The notes: generated from the sequence alone by a model not told the origin. A stretch of DNA of 64,000 nt from Gammaproteobacteria bacterium (ex Lamellibrachia satsuma) (GCA_019623805.1 CP053680.1:2892001-2956000), one strand, 5' to 3'. Positions 17,100-26,897 are shown, counted from the first letter of the stretch. A program made the numbers and translations.

Positions 17100-20066
17100 C
17101 TATGGGGTCCAGGAGAGATCCGGTTCTTCGCAAGTTTCGAGTATGACTCGGCGTGTGACATCGCGTAGGTCGATGGCGTCCTGCCACTCATCCCCCGATG
17201 GGGTAATGGGTTCCCCCGCGATCACTTTGAGAGGGGTTCTCAGGGGTTTCCAGCGGTTGGCGGGCAACAGTTTTCGACTGCCCTTGAGGGTCACCGGTAC
17301 TACCGGAACCCTGTTTTGTGTGGCGGTGACAAACGCCCCCAGCCGGAAATGTTGCAGGCCTTCACGGGCGGTAAAGGTGCCTTCGGGAAAAAACAGCAGT
17401 GTCTCCCCCTGTTGTGTCTGTTTTGACAGAAAGGATGTGTCGCCGGCTCCACCGCCATGGTCGAAACGCTCGACAAAGAATGTGCCGATACGTCGCAGAA
17501 ACAGCCGGGGAATGAATTTGTCCAGCAGCTCCGCTTTTGCCACAAAATGAAAGGTGAACGGCACTGCTGCGATCAGAATCAGGCCATCCAGATAACTTGA
17601 GTGGTTGACCACCAGTACCGAGACCCGGTTTTCCGGTATATGGTCCAGCCCCTCGACCTGCAGGCGGATGCCGCAGAGTTTCATCAGCAGCCTGGCGCTG
17701 TAGTGCATGATGCGGCGACGCAGGCCAGCACCCGGAAGCAGTATCACGAGCGTCCAGACAATCGTGGCACCGACAAGGAACAGGGTCCAGGCATATCCGG
17801 CGTAGAGCAACTCGCCTGTTTTGTGTCGCCATCTCTGAAACTGTACCGGCAGACCGGCGGCAATCAGGTCAGCAAACTGCCGCCAGACTGGTGGGCGGCC
17901 CTTGATCAGTTCCCCCTGTTCATAAGCTTCACGGCAGGCAGCGCGGCGTATCTTTCCACTCGAGGTCTTGAGTACGGTGTGTGGCGGCACCAGGGCGATG
18001 TCGTCCGGTGGAGCATCGATCAGTTGGCTGAGTGAGCGGATGATCTCGGTGCGTAACCGCTCTTGTGTATCCGCTGCCGTCTCCCTGATTTCGGCCATCA
18101 CTACCACCCCCTCAGTGCCTGTTGCCTCATTCAGGTGACCAAAAACCGCCACGCAGCCCTTGCGGATACCTTCGATCTCTCCAACTTTTTCTTCCACCTC
18201 CTGCGGATAGATATTGCGGCCGGCGCGGATGATCATGTCCTTGCTGCGGCCGGTCAGATAGATCTCGTCTCCAACCCGATAGGCCATGTCGCCGGAGTCG
18301 AGCCAGTCGCCGTCAAACAGCTTGCGGGAGGCTTTGGGGTTGTGGAAGTATCCACGGGTGGCTGAGGGCCCATGAAACTGCAGGTGGCCCTCCTGTCGAT
18401 CTGGCAGCACCTGGCCGGTTTTGTCCAGGATACGGATGTCGTGATTCGCCAGTGGTGCACCACAGGCGACGAACTCCAGGGGCTGCTCATCGCTCCCCTC
18501 GGCCACAAGCGCCAGACCGGACTCCCGCATCGGGCGGCGCTGAATGCGATCGATAGGGGCAATCCTGCCGAGGGGTGGAAATGCCAGGCCCACGGAACAC
18601 TCCGCCAAGCCGTAGACCGGCGCCATCGTATTGTTAGCAAAGCCGTAGCTGGAAAAGCGGTTGCTGAAGCGGCGGATGGTCGCAGGGCTAACGGGTTCAG
18701 CACCATTGAAAGCCATGCGCCAAGTGCTGAGATCCAGGCCTTCGATCTCCTCATCCCGAACTTTTTTCAGACAGAGTTCATAAGCGAAGTTCGGTGCGGC
18801 GGAGAGAGTCCCTTTGTGATCGTGAATCGCCCACAGCCAGCGTTGTGGCCTGACAAGAAACCGCAGGGGTGACATCAGCACCAGGGGAATCCCGAAATAG
18901 AGACTGCCGAGCCAGGCGCCGATCAATCCCATGTCGTGATAGAGGGGCAGCCAGCTGACAAAGACGTCTTCTGGAGTGATGGCAACTGCCTCCCCCATAG
19001 AGCGGATATTTGCCAGCAGATTGTAGTGGCTTAGCTGTACTCCTTTTGGCGAGCCTGTGCTGCCGGAGGTGTATTGGATAAAGGCGATGTCATTGGGTCG
19101 GGAGCGTGGCAGCGGAGTCGAAACAGACTCACGATCGAGATCATTTGATACCAGTATCTGCAGATCCTGATTGAGTAGATTCCTCAACAGGATAGAGACG
19201 CTCTTTGCCTCCGGGACGGTGATCAGCATGACCGCGCCGGCATTTTCCAGGATGCGCACATGCCGTTTCAGATGATCTTCGATCTGGGAGAGTCTGACGG
19301 GTGGATAGATGGGAACAGGGGTGGCGCCGGCCAACAGAATTCCGAAGAAACTGAAGAGATAGTCAGCCCCTGTGGGCAGCATGATCGCAACTGTTTGATT
19401 GGGTTGCAGACCGTGTTCAATCAGGGAGATCGCAACCCTGCGCGCACCCTGCCAGAGTTTTTTGTAACTGATTGGTGTGGGCTGCTCGCTGTCACCATAG
19501 AGGAGGATATGAGTGTGGTTGGGGCGCTGTTTACTATGCCATTCAAGTACCTCCGGTAGAGTTACAGCCTGTTCCGGGAGTAGGGCGAGAGATGTGCCTT
19601 CTGCGGGTGACTGGGGTAGAGCGCGCATTTTCTCCTGCAGTGTCGGATCTGCGGAGAGGATGTTCTGGAGGATATCCGCCGGTGTTTCGGCCGTTGCGAA
19701 CAACTGCTCGGGTAACTGTACTGCAAATTGTTGCTCCACCCGGTTCAGCAGTTCAATCCGGCTGAGGCTGTCAAATCCGAGATCACTGTCCAGCCTGTCG
19801 GTCAGTTTTGGGTCAGGAAGATTGGCCTGTCCGGGATGAAGCTCAGCCACCAGGCCCTCCACGACGGCTAGCAGCTGCGTGGAGGTCTTTTTTTCATCCA
19901 AGTCTTTGATGTCGGAAGTAATGGGCACTGCCTGAAAAAGTCCCGATTTTTTATATGAGTCGGTATATCTAATCATAGTTGGGAATGGATTTGGAGGCAG
20001 TGCGTCAGTGAGGTGCTTTGAGTTTTTGTTTGCGTGAGAATCGAAGCTGGAAACAGGTCGGTCCAT
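17100..20066 (-). CDS. ACP - fatty acyl-AMP ligase - PlsC acyltransferase fusion
   Basis: 988 residues in three parts. An acyl-carrier domain lies at about 62-140, with the phosphopantetheine serine in LGFDSLSRIELL (Ser100). An AMP-binding ligase covers about 165-720, with P-loop YTSGSTGSPKG at 332-342 and an FAAL-like insertion. A membrane-associated C-terminal PlsC acyltransferase has NHSSYLDG at 821-828 and FFPEGTF near 893, preceded by a hydrophobic segment near 760. This suggests activation of a fatty acid, loading on the internal carrier and transfer to a lysolipid or related acceptor, like Aas but with reversed domain order plus a carrier. Start uncertain: ATG 20066 or ATG 19976. Confidence 0.88.
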   Translation of the reverse strand: MDRPVSSFDSHANKNSKHLTDALPPNPFPTMIRYTDSYKKSGLFQAVPITSDIKDLDEKKTSTQLLAVVEGLVAELHPGQANLPDPKLTDRLDSDLGFDSLSRIELLNRVEQQFAVQLPEQLFATAETPADILQNILSADPTLQEKMRALPQSPAEGTSLALLPEQAVTLPEVLEWHSKQRPNHTHILLYGDSEQPTPISYKKLWQGARRVAISLIEHGLQPNQTVAIMLPTGADYLFSFFGILLAGATPVPIYPPVRLSQIEDHLKRHVRILENAGAVMLITVPEAKSVSILLRNLLNQDLQILVSNDLDRESVSTPLPRSRPNDIAFIQYTSGSTGSPKGVQLSHYNLLANIRSMGEAVAITPEDVFVSWLPLYHDMGLIGAWLGSLYFGIPLVLMSPLRFLVRPQRWLWAIHDHKGTLSAAPNFAYELCLKKVRDEEIEGLDLSTWRMAFNGAEPVSPATIRRFSNRFSSYGFANNTMAPVYGLAECSVGLAFPPLGRIAPIDRIQRRPMRESGLALVAEGSDEQPLEFVACGAPLANHDIRILDKTGQVLPDRQEGHLQFHGPSATRGYFHNPKASRKLFDGDWLDSGDMAYRVGDEIYLTGRSKDMIIRAGRNIYPQEVEEKVGEIEGIRKGCVAVFGHLNEATGTEGVVVMAEIRETAADTQERLRTEIIRSLSQLIDAPPDDIALVPPHTVLKTSSGKIRRAACREAYEQGELIKGRPPVWRQFADLIAAGLPVQFQRWRHKTGELLYAGYAWTLFLVGATIVWTLVILLPGAGLRRRIMHYSARLLMKLCGIRLQVEGLDHIPENRVSVLVVNHSSYLDGLILIAAVPFTFHFVAKAELLDKFIPRLFLRRIGTFFVERFDHGGGAGDTSFLSKQTQQGETLLFFPEGTFTAREGLQHFRLGAFVTATQNRVPVVPVTLKGSRKLLPANRWKPLRTPLKVIAGEPITPSGDEWQDAIDLRDVTRRVILETCEEPDLSWTP

Positions 20067-20170
20067 CTCCGAGAAAAACTGGAGAACTACCTTGGAATTT
20101 CACCCTTTTATTTGTAGGAGAAATGTCCAATAATGTCAAAATGTAAAATAGTAATGGACGCGGTACTTTT

Positions 20171-23100
20171 ATGGATATTGGTTTTGGAAAGCGATTGTCC
20201 CAACTTGCCGGAGAACAGGATCTTTCTCTCGGCAAACTGGCGGAAGAGTTGAGGGTCTCACGGCAATCGCTGCATAGTTGGCTCAACGGCGGAAATATAT
20301 CAGCGGCCAAACTCAATCGTCTGGCACAGTATTTTCACGTGAACAAACGATGGCTGGCCGAGGGGGAAGGGGCGCCCACCGGTGAAAATATCGGGCAGGG
20401 GATTTATGGGGCACAGGCCAGGGAGCTGATTCAGGATGTGGTCAACAGTGAGGCCCGCTTGAGTCTGGCGGTCAAGGCTGCAGGGCTGATAATCTGGGAA
20501 TACGATCTTTACTCAGGCGAGTTGCTTTGGGGTGAGGAAATCTGCCAGTACTGTGATACGCCGTTTTCAGAGGCCTACCCAAACATGGATGCCTTGGTTG
20601 AGGCCCTCGCAAAGCCAGATCGGGCTGGATTCCGTGAGCTGGTCGAAAGATTGCTGTCCGGTGAACAAAAAGGATACACAGAACTCCCTCTAAATTTCTC
20701 CAGTGAAACCGGTATTTTTGGGATTTGGGTTGCCAGTCGTTTCGATAACATGGGGAGACCGAACGGAGTCATCGGCGCGCTCCAGGACATCACCGAGCGT
20801 AAGCAAACCGAGTTTGCCCTGCTGGAAAGTGAAGCGCGATACAGTGATCTGGTGGAGGTAAGCAGTGACAGTATTTGTGAAGTGGGGCCAGATGCACGAT
20901 ATACCTATGTGAGCTCAAAAATCGAGGAGCTGCTCGGTTACTCACCCGAGGAGGTAATTGGCAAGACGCCATTTGAATTGATGCCAGAGGGTGAAGCGGA
21001 AAGAATGGCGACCGTATTCGATGCAATCGTGGAGGCGGGCAAGCCGTTTAAAAGACTCGAATATGTCAACCGACACAAATCGGGGCGGCTGATGGTTCTT
21101 GAGACCAGCGGCATTCCAAAGTTCGACAGAGATGGGGGCTATCTGGGTTATCGGGGAATCGTTCGTGATATTACCGATCGTAAGCAGATGGAAGAGAGTC
21201 TGCGCGCCAGTGAACAGAATTTCAGGCAGCTTACTGAGCATATCCGTGAGGTCTTCTGGCTTGTGACTCCCGATTGGCAGAAGATCATCTATGTCAGTCC
21301 CGCCTATGAAGAGGTATGGGGCCGTTCATGTGAATCGCTCTATCAGACGCCACTCTCCTGGCTGGACGCAATTCATCCAGATGACCTAGGCAGGGTCTCG
21401 GATTACATCACCGAGAAGAGCCAGGGTGATCTGACAGATATCGAATTTCCAGAATATCGCGTCGTACTTCCGGATCGTTCGGTGCGTTGGATCAAAGCTA
21501 TGGGCTACCCTGTCCGCAATGCCGCAGGGGAAATCTATCGCATTGCCGGTATGGCGGAGGATATTACTGAACGCAAGCAGGACGAGGATGAATTTCGTTT
21601 GGCTGCCAGCGTGTTTGACAACGCTTCCGAAGGTATCTTGATTACAGACGTCGATAGCAGGATTCTGCGTGTCAACCGGGCTTTTTCCGGGATGACCGGG
21701 TATTCGTCGCAAGATGCAGTTGGTAAAAAAGCAGGGCTCCTGCGCTCCCAGCACCACGAGGATGCCTTCTACCAGAGATTATGGGCAACGCTTACCGCAA
21801 AGGGTCACTGGAGCGGCGAGATATGGAACCGGCGCAAGGATGGGGAGGTTTTTCCAGCTTGGCAGAACATTTCCGCCGTTCATGACCAACAGGGGAAAGT
21901 TACGCAATATATTGGTATCTTTTCCGATATTTCAGAACAGAAACTCTCTGAGGAAAGGATCTCCCGGCTGGCCCATTTTGATGTACTTACCGATCTGCCC
22001 AACCGGCTGTTGTTCAACACGCTCTGTGAGCACGCGCTGCAACAGGCACAGCGTGAAGGCCATCAGGTGGCGGTGCTGTGTCTCGACCTTGACCACTTCA
22101 AGCACATTAATGATGCGTTCGGGCATCCGGCCGGTGACAAAGTGCTATGGGAAGTTGGTGCACGCGTTAGATCGATCCTCAGGGAGGAGGATACGGTTGC
22201 GCACTTGGGGGGCGACGAATTTGCGGTCATCCTGGAAAGAGTTCCCGATACCGGAGCAGCGGCAGTAGCGGCTGAGAAGATATTGTCGGCGTTCAAGCAG
22301 TCCATCCGCATTGGAAGCCAAGCGCTGCAAACGAGTGTGAGTCTGGGGATCAGTGTATTTCCGGAGGACGGGAACGATGTATCGACACTGCTCAAGCATG
22401 CAGACACAGCGATGTATCGATCCAAGTCGCAAGAGCGTGGCACGTTCAGTTTCTATCGTAAGGAGATGACAGCAGTCGCATACGAGCGAGTGAAACTCGA
22501 GGCGGGCTTGAGAGAGGCGCTCGAACAAGAGCAGTTCAGAGTCTATTACCAACCCAAATACTCTCCAGTGGAGGGAAAAATCGTTGGAGCAGAGGCACTC
22601 GTCCGCTGGCTTCATCCCGAAGAGGGTATTATCTCACCCTTACGCTTTATTCCCATTGCGGAAGAGAGCGGCCTGATCATCCCCATTGGTGAATGGGTGC
22701 TAAGAACCGCCTGCGCCCAGGCTGCGCAATGGCGGCGAAGTGGACTTGCCATGGAGCACATCGCAGTCAATGTGGCAGGTCCTCAAATGATGCGCGAAAA
22801 TATCGTTGCCACCGTCGAGGGAATCCTGGCCGAAACCGGTCTTGAATCCGGAGCGCTGGAGATTGAAGTTACCGAAACCTTCATCATGCAGCAGGCCAAA
22901 AAGACTATCGGGTCTCTTGAACGGCTGCGTTTAATGGGGGTCAGCTTGGCGATTGATGATTTCGGTACAGGTTATTCATCACTGGCCTACTTGAAGCAAC
23001 TGCCGATAGATCGTCTAAAAATCGATCGATCGTTTGTGAAAGACATATTGGATGATCAGGAGAACCGCGCGATTACGACGGCTGTGATCTCGCTTGGCCA

Positions 23101-23251
23101 CAGTCTGGGTCTTAAAATTACCGCCGAGGGTATAGAGAATGAGGAGCAGGCACGGTTTCTCTATGCGCTTCGGTGTGATGAGGGGCAAGGATACCTCTAC
23201 AGTCCACCTGTTCCGGCGGATGAGTTCGAGGTACTTTTAAGAGGGCAGTGA
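20171..23251 (+). CDS. XRE-type HTH - multi-PAS - GGDEF - EAL protein
   Basis: 1026 residues. The first 65 form a Cro/C1-type helix-turn-helix (GKLAEELRVSRQSLHSWLNGG...LNRLAQYFHVNKRWL). Four PAS-like regions follow, three closed by PAC-type ends (DITERKQ, DITDRKQ, DITERKQ), then GGDEF (intact, 680-684) and EAL (intact, 808-810, with DDFGTGYSSLAYL). No membrane helix is evident, so it is cytosolic. DNA binding fused to c-di-GMP enzymes is unusual and suggests a transcription or localisation role. It is transcribed divergently from the acyl-AMP ligase fusion, across about 100 bases. Confidence 0.93.
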   Translation: MDIGFGKRLSQLAGEQDLSLGKLAEELRVSRQSLHSWLNGGNISAAKLNRLAQYFHVNKRWLAEGEGAPTGENIGQGIYGAQARELIQDVVNSEARLSLAVKAAGLIIWEYDLYSGELLWGEEICQYCDTPFSEAYPNMDALVEALAKPDRAGFRELVERLLSGEQKGYTELPLNFSSETGIFGIWVASRFDNMGRPNGVIGALQDITERKQTEFALLESEARYSDLVEVSSDSICEVGPDARYTYVSSKIEELLGYSPEEVIGKTPFELMPEGEAERMATVFDAIVEAGKPFKRLEYVNRHKSGRLMVLETSGIPKFDRDGGYLGYRGIVRDITDRKQMEESLRASEQNFRQLTEHIREVFWLVTPDWQKIIYVSPAYEEVWGRSCESLYQTPLSWLDAIHPDDLGRVSDYITEKSQGDLTDIEFPEYRVVLPDRSVRWIKAMGYPVRNAAGEIYRIAGMAEDITERKQDEDEFRLAASVFDNASEGILITDVDSRILRVNRAFSGMTGYSSQDAVGKKAGLLRSQHHEDAFYQRLWATLTAKGHWSGEIWNRRKDGEVFPAWQNISAVHDQQGKVTQYIGIFSDISEQKLSEERISRLAHFDVLTDLPNRLLFNTLCEHALQQAQREGHQVAVLCLDLDHFKHINDAFGHPAGDKVLWEVGARVRSILREEDTVAHLGGDEFAVILERVPDTGAAAVAAEKILSAFKQSIRIGSQALQTSVSLGISVFPEDGNDVSTLLKHADTAMYRSKSQERGTFSFYRKEMTAVAYERVKLEAGLREALEQEQFRVYYQPKYSPVEGKIVGAEALVRWLHPEEGIISPLRFIPIAEESGLIIPIGEWVLRTACAQAAQWRRSGLAMEHIAVNVAGPQMMRENIVATVEGILAETGLESGALEIEVTETFIMQQAKKTIGSLERLRLMGVSLAIDDFGTGYSSLAYLKQLPIDRLKIDRSFVKDILDDQENRAITTAVISLGHSLGLKITAEGIENEEQARFLYALRCDEGQGYLYSPPVPADEFEVLLRGQ

Positions 23252-23597
23252 GGCAAACTGCAACCCGATACTGAAAAGAAGCATCGTAGGTATTCAGACA
23301 CTCACAAGGTGCTTCATGTGGTGCATTGCCATAAATAGCGGTCAGTCTTCTTACTGGTTTACGGCTACCGTTGGCTATTTCAGCAACCGTAGCGGGGGTA
23401 TGGCAATCTGTCGCTTGACGGCGCTGGTTCAGCAATTTCTCGGCCATTTGTTCGAAGGGTTTGCTGAAAGGGCCTGCCCCAAATCGCTGTCTTCCTCCTA
23501 CACTTTGAATATAGGCTGCATTGGCCGTCTGTATTGAGTGTAGCCGTGTGGATGCTCCTAAACATTTAAGAGTAGGACTTTGCGCTGGAAAGGTACC
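23252..23597. other. Noncoding stretch
   Basis: About 345 bases between the GGDEF-EAL gene and the phosphoesterase. Open frames exist on both strands, but none has a ribosome site or recognisable product. It may be decayed coding DNA. Confidence 0.35.
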
Positions 23598-24227
23598 TTG
23601 AACACTAAGATAGGCATCATCAGCGATCCTCATGCCACGCCAGGGCCAGTTAAAGAGGCGCTGTCTATATTCCGGCAAGAGGGGGTGGAGCATGTCCTCT
23701 GCGCTGGCGATATCGCCGGTTATGGTGAGGCGGTGGACGAGACTGTTGAGCTGTTGATGGCGAATGGCTGTGCATGCGTTACAGGCAACCATGAAGCCTG
23801 GTATCTCGATCGTGCGGCAGATAAAGAGGATTCATCCACTTATCGCTATCTGAGCGGTCTGCCTGCCTCGTTGGAGATGGTGGTAATGGGCAGGGGATTG
23901 TACATGGTGCATGCCAGCCCACCGGATTCTTTCATGGATGGGATCAGGTTGCTGGATGAATACGGTGAACCAATTGACGAGCAGCGGGCTTACTGGACTG
24001 GCCGTTTGCAGGGATTTACACACGATGTGTTGGTGGTCGGCCATACTCATCAGGTGTTTGCCGAGCGGCTGGGCGACACCCTGGTGATCAACCCCGGCAG
24101 TACTCTGTGTAATCATAGCTGTGCTGTTGTAAGTTTTCCCAAGCTGCAGGTCGAGTGGTTTGCCTTGTCCGGCCAGACCCTGCTGAAGTCATGGAACTGG
24201 GGGATGAATCAGTTCAGTCAGGGATAA
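23598..24227 (+). CDS. YfcE/MJ0936-type metallophosphoesterase
   Basis: About 209 residues with the full calcineurin-like metal set: DPH near residue 9, GDIAGYG near 42, GNHEAWY near 67, and GHTHQ near 154, ending VINPGSTL. Family members hydrolyse phosphodiesters or phosphoprotein using two metal ions. The start is placed at TTG 23598, which has GGAAAGG five bases upstream; a TTG at 23580 would add six residues. It converges on the UPF0016 gene with 30 bases between. Substrate unknown. Confidence 0.85.
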   Translation: MNTKIGIISDPHATPGPVKEALSIFRQEGVEHVLCAGDIAGYGEAVDETVELLMANGCACVTGNHEAWYLDRAADKEDSSTYRYLSGLPASLEMVVMGRGLYMVHASPPDSFMDGIRLLDEYGEPIDEQRAYWTGRLQGFTHDVLVVGHTHQVFAERLGDTLVINPGSTLCNHSCAVVSFPKLQVEWFALSGQTLLKSWNWGMNQFSQG

Positions 24228-24257
24228 AACGAGAGATTGAGACAGGTTAGAGTTACC

Positions 24258-24854
24258 TCAGACTAGTGCTCGCCATGCAGCCATCAAAGCGAACATCATG
24301 AATAATCCACCACTTAGCCGCTGCAGCCAAAGAAGCGGCACGCGTTGCAACAGCGTACGTCCTGCCCAGACCCCAAGTGCTGTAACCAATATCAGGGCAG
24401 CTGTTGCCCCCAGCCACACAGGCCAAGGTGCCATACTGCCAGCCAAGCCTGCCACCGCGATCTGGGTCTTGTCACCAAATTCCGCCACCAGGATCAAAAG
24501 CAGAGTTGTGTAGAAAATGCCGTGGCCTGGTTTTTCCTCCACCTTTTTCGACTCATCCTCATCCTTGTGAAGAAGGGTGTGAATACCGAAGACACCGAAC
24601 ATCACCGCTACAACGCCAGCAAGAATGCGCTCAGGAAGCCATGCTGCAACACCTGCGCCGAACAAAACCGCGAGTGTATTCAATACGAGAAATGCCAACG
24701 TAGCACCGAGCAGTACGGGCCAATGGCGGTGGCGTGTTGCCAAAGTCATACACACTAGCTGACTCTTATCTCCGATCTCCGCCAAGGCGATGAGGGTAAA
24801 CGACGATAAGGCAGCAGAAAACGATTCAGGAGGGATCATGGCTGCATGCGCCAA
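24258..24854 (-). CDS. TMEM165/GDT1 (UPF0016) family cation transporter
   Basis: 198 residues, six membrane helices in two repeats, each carrying the family motif E-x-G-D-K-(S/T): LAEIGDKSQLV near 26 and VAEFGDKTQIAVAG near 124. A charged linker (HKDEDESKKVEEK) separates the halves. Bacterial and eukaryotic members export Mn2+ or Ca2+ from the cytosol (family knowledge), so Mn2+ homeostasis is likely. No manganese riboswitch fits upstream: the Lys-rich gene's stop is only five bases before its start, so it is probably co-transcribed with that gene. Confidence 0.9.
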   Translation of the reverse strand: MAHAAMIPPESFSAALSSFTLIALAEIGDKSQLVCMTLATRHRHWPVLLGATLAFLVLNTLAVLFGAGVAAWLPERILAGVVAVMFGVFGIHTLLHKDEDESKKVEEKPGHGIFYTTLLLILVAEFGDKTQIAVAGLAGSMAPWPVWLGATAALILVTALGVWAGRTLLQRVPLLWLQRLSGGLFMMFALMAAWRALV

Positions 24855-24859
24855 TTCAG

Positions 24860-25294
24860 TCAGGATAATATGTGCTCTAATTCCTGTTTAGAGAAACCGG
24901 CATCCTCTCCGTACTCCTGTCTCAGATCCTTATCTGCAAGATCTCTGGCATTGGGTTTGTCATGGCTGTTTTCAAGATGGAAATCGTACCTGTCCCGTAG
25001 GTAGCGGTGGCGCTTCCAGGCACTTCTTTGGGCAACGGCTACTGTGGTTGACTGTTGGGCCCGCAGAGATTTTACGGCACTATTACCCGGCTTCCTCTTT
25101 TTGTTCTTTCCGGTTTGTTTATCCTTAACTTGGTGGCGCAGGGCCTCAATTGTGTTATTGCAGTGTTTGAGTTCAGCCTCCAGTCGTTTGATCCTCTGTT
25201 TTAGATCTCTGACGCCGTCCTTATTCTCTACGGCGTCCAGTACGCGAACCTTGTCTTTTTTCTTTAGCTTTTTCTTTTCTTTCTTTTTCATCAT
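24860..25294 (-). CDS. Lys-rich coiled-coil protein, function unknown
   Basis: 144 residues. The first 18 are almost all Lys/Glu (MMKKKEKKKLKKKDK), then a heptad-rich stretch (LKQRIKRLEAELKHCNNTIEALRHQV, about 32-58), a basic linker with KNKKRKPGN, and a charged C-terminal part. The pI is strongly basic in the first two thirds, compatible with nucleic-acid association. No family recognised. Five bases separate it from the downstream UPF0016 gene. Confidence 0.65.
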   Translation of the reverse strand: MMKKKEKKKLKKKDKVRVLDAVENKDGVRDLKQRIKRLEAELKHCNNTIEALRHQVKDKQTGKNKKRKPGNSAVKSLRAQQSTTVAVAQRSAWKRHRYLRDRYDFHLENSHDKPNARDLADKDLRQEYGEDAGFSKQELEHILS

Positions 25295-25341
25295 GCATTC
25301 AACCTGATAAACATGCCCTGTTCCAATGCGCCAAAAGTTGT

Positions 25342-25938
25342 CTATTCTTCCTCTTGAAGACCTGGATTGTAGAGCCAGAACGGATCGCGCAATTTTGAGT
25401 TTTTCCAGATTTGCTCTTCATTGGCGGCAAGGTAGTCCTCAAACTGATTGATGGCGTAGATGATCAGATTTTTGTTCCTTCTAGCTTCAGCAAAAACAAT
25501 TAGTTGGGCTTTGGTTAATGCGTCTTGGTCAAGTGACGCCATTGCAGCGTGGGCTGCTTTTGCTCCTGCACTCTCAGGGCCAACCATCGAAACTAACTCT
25601 TCCATGCCTGGTGACGACGGCTGCCCCGCCCATTCATTGAATTCATCCAAGTAGTGGCTTAATCTGCGCTCATCAATGTCATATGACGTGAGTTCAGCAA
25701 TCCGAATGAGATGAAAAAGACGTCGGTAAAGAGATGACACCAAGCGCTCTTGGGTCATCTTTACTGCATCAAGGGCATCGGTGAACTCAGGTTCATCGCT
25801 CTTCTGTTCGAATGATTCGGAGAGGCGAGCGATGATTTCGCGCTTCATTGAGCGGCCAGATCCTTCGGTTGCCTTAAGGAGCTTGGTATGTAAGGCTTTT
25901 GGCAGGCGAAGCGCTGTTTTTTGTATCTCTTTTGACAT
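25342..25938 (-). CDS. Arc-type ribbon-helix-helix domain protein
   Basis: 198 residues. The N-terminal 45 (KTALRLPKALHTKLLKATEGSGRSMKREIIARLSESF) fit the Arc/MetJ ribbon-helix-helix fold: a short strand, then two helices with the conserved G-S-(M)-K turn. The remaining 150 residues are helical, acidic and unrecognised. Ribbon-helix-helix dimers bind operators, so a regulator is likely. No toxin partner is adjacent. It marks the start of the accessory stretch running to the tRNA. Confidence 0.75.
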   Translation of the reverse strand: MSKEIQKTALRLPKALHTKLLKATEGSGRSMKREIIARLSESFEQKSDEPEFTDALDAVKMTQERLVSSLYRRLFHLIRIAELTSYDIDERRLSHYLDEFNEWAGQPSSPGMEELVSMVGPESAGAKAAHAAMASLDQDALTKAQLIVFAEARRNKNLIIYAINQFEDYLAANEEQIWKNSKLRDPFWLYNPGLQEEE

Positions 25939-26487
25939 GTTAGCGATATTAGCAGAAGGCTGGCTGAAGTTTCCATTTTGCTTCCCAGGCCAGAATCCAA
26001 ACTAGTCGAATTGCTACCCCGGCAGCTACCTCAATAACGAGGGGCCTAGCGATTTCTCGCTAAGTCATTGTTTCGTATGGATAAATATGCGATTTTGTCA
26101 TGCCAGAAATCCCACCTATATCACACCATTCAGAGGCACCTTCGGATTATCCGAACCGGCGCTAGAAACTTAACTTGCTTGTGGGTCGCCTCTTTGCTAT
26201 CTCTAGTGTCTATCGGTATAGGGGTCTGCAAGTGGGTCTGAAACTCGGATTCCAAACGGTTTCACTGTGGTCTGGCTGTGATTGATCAATGGGTTGCGGA
26301 CATGGATAAAAACACTAAACCGTAGTTCAGCTTCAAAAATTACACGGGTATCCAGCTGGCGTGAGGTGCTGAAAAAGGGAGGGTACCTGGAAATCTGAGA
26401 TTTTTATGTTTTTGTTATTTAACTTAATACGTTACTGATTAAATCTGGTTTGAGTTGTATACCCAATGATTATTGAGAGGGAAGAGT
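25939..26487. other. 550-base noncoding stretch upstream of hemerythrin
   Basis: No open frame with a ribosome site or familiar product. A small palindrome AGCGA-TTTC-TCGCT lies near 26048-26061. The last 100 bases are AT-rich and probably hold the hemerythrin promoter; no clear -35/-10 pair could be chosen. Confidence 0.4.
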
Positions 26488-26895
26488 ATGCCGATCGTTA
26501 CCTGGTGTGATGAATATAGTGTCAATGTCGAGGAAATAGATATTCAGCATCAGAAGATGCTTGAACTTGTAAATCATCTACACTCTGCAGTGGAAGCCCG
26601 TATCGATAAAAATGATCTAAAGACTTTGTTGGTTGATCTGGTGGAATTTACGAGATTGCATTTCTCAACTGAAGAGCAGTTGATGAAAAAACATGATTAT
26701 CCTGGATTTGCAAAGCATCATCGAGAGCACAGAATATTACTTCAGCATCTGGGCCATCTGGTGACTGCTGTATCAAATGGGGAGTATCCTACCTTTTACT
26801 CCGACTATGATGTTTCCAATGATTGGGCACTGCTCCATATAACTGATTTTGATATAAGCTTGGGTGCTTTTCTGAATTCCAAGAACGTTTATTGA
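26488..26895 (+). CDS. Bacteriohemerythrin
   Basis: 135 residues from ATG 26488, preceded by GAGAGGGAAGAG. All seven di-iron ligands can be assigned: His21 (DIQHQ), His58 and Glu62 (HFSTEE), His77 and His81 (HHREH), His117 and Asp122 (HITDFD). The four-helix protein binds O2 and may serve O2 storage, sensing or delivery in a microaerophile. The C-terminus is standard length. A perfect 11-bp inverted repeat (TTTCTGAATTC 26869-26879 and GAATTCAGAAA 26894-26904) spans the stop codon. It stands alone beside a transposase remnant that begins just after it. Confidence 0.92.
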   Translation: MPIVTWCDEYSVNVEEIDIQHQKMLELVNHLHSAVEARIDKNDLKTLLVDLVEFTRLHFSTEEQLMKKHDYPGFAKHHREHRILLQHLGHLVTAVSNGEYPTFYSDYDVSNDWALLHITDFDISLGAFLNSKNVY

Positions 26896-26897
26896 AT

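Noticed and set aside
23118..23792. 224-codon minus-strand frame over the gap before the phosphoesterase
   Set aside because: It overlaps the ends of two solid plus-strand genes, has no ribosome site, and no family is recognised. A decayed gene inside 23252-23597 cannot be ruled out.
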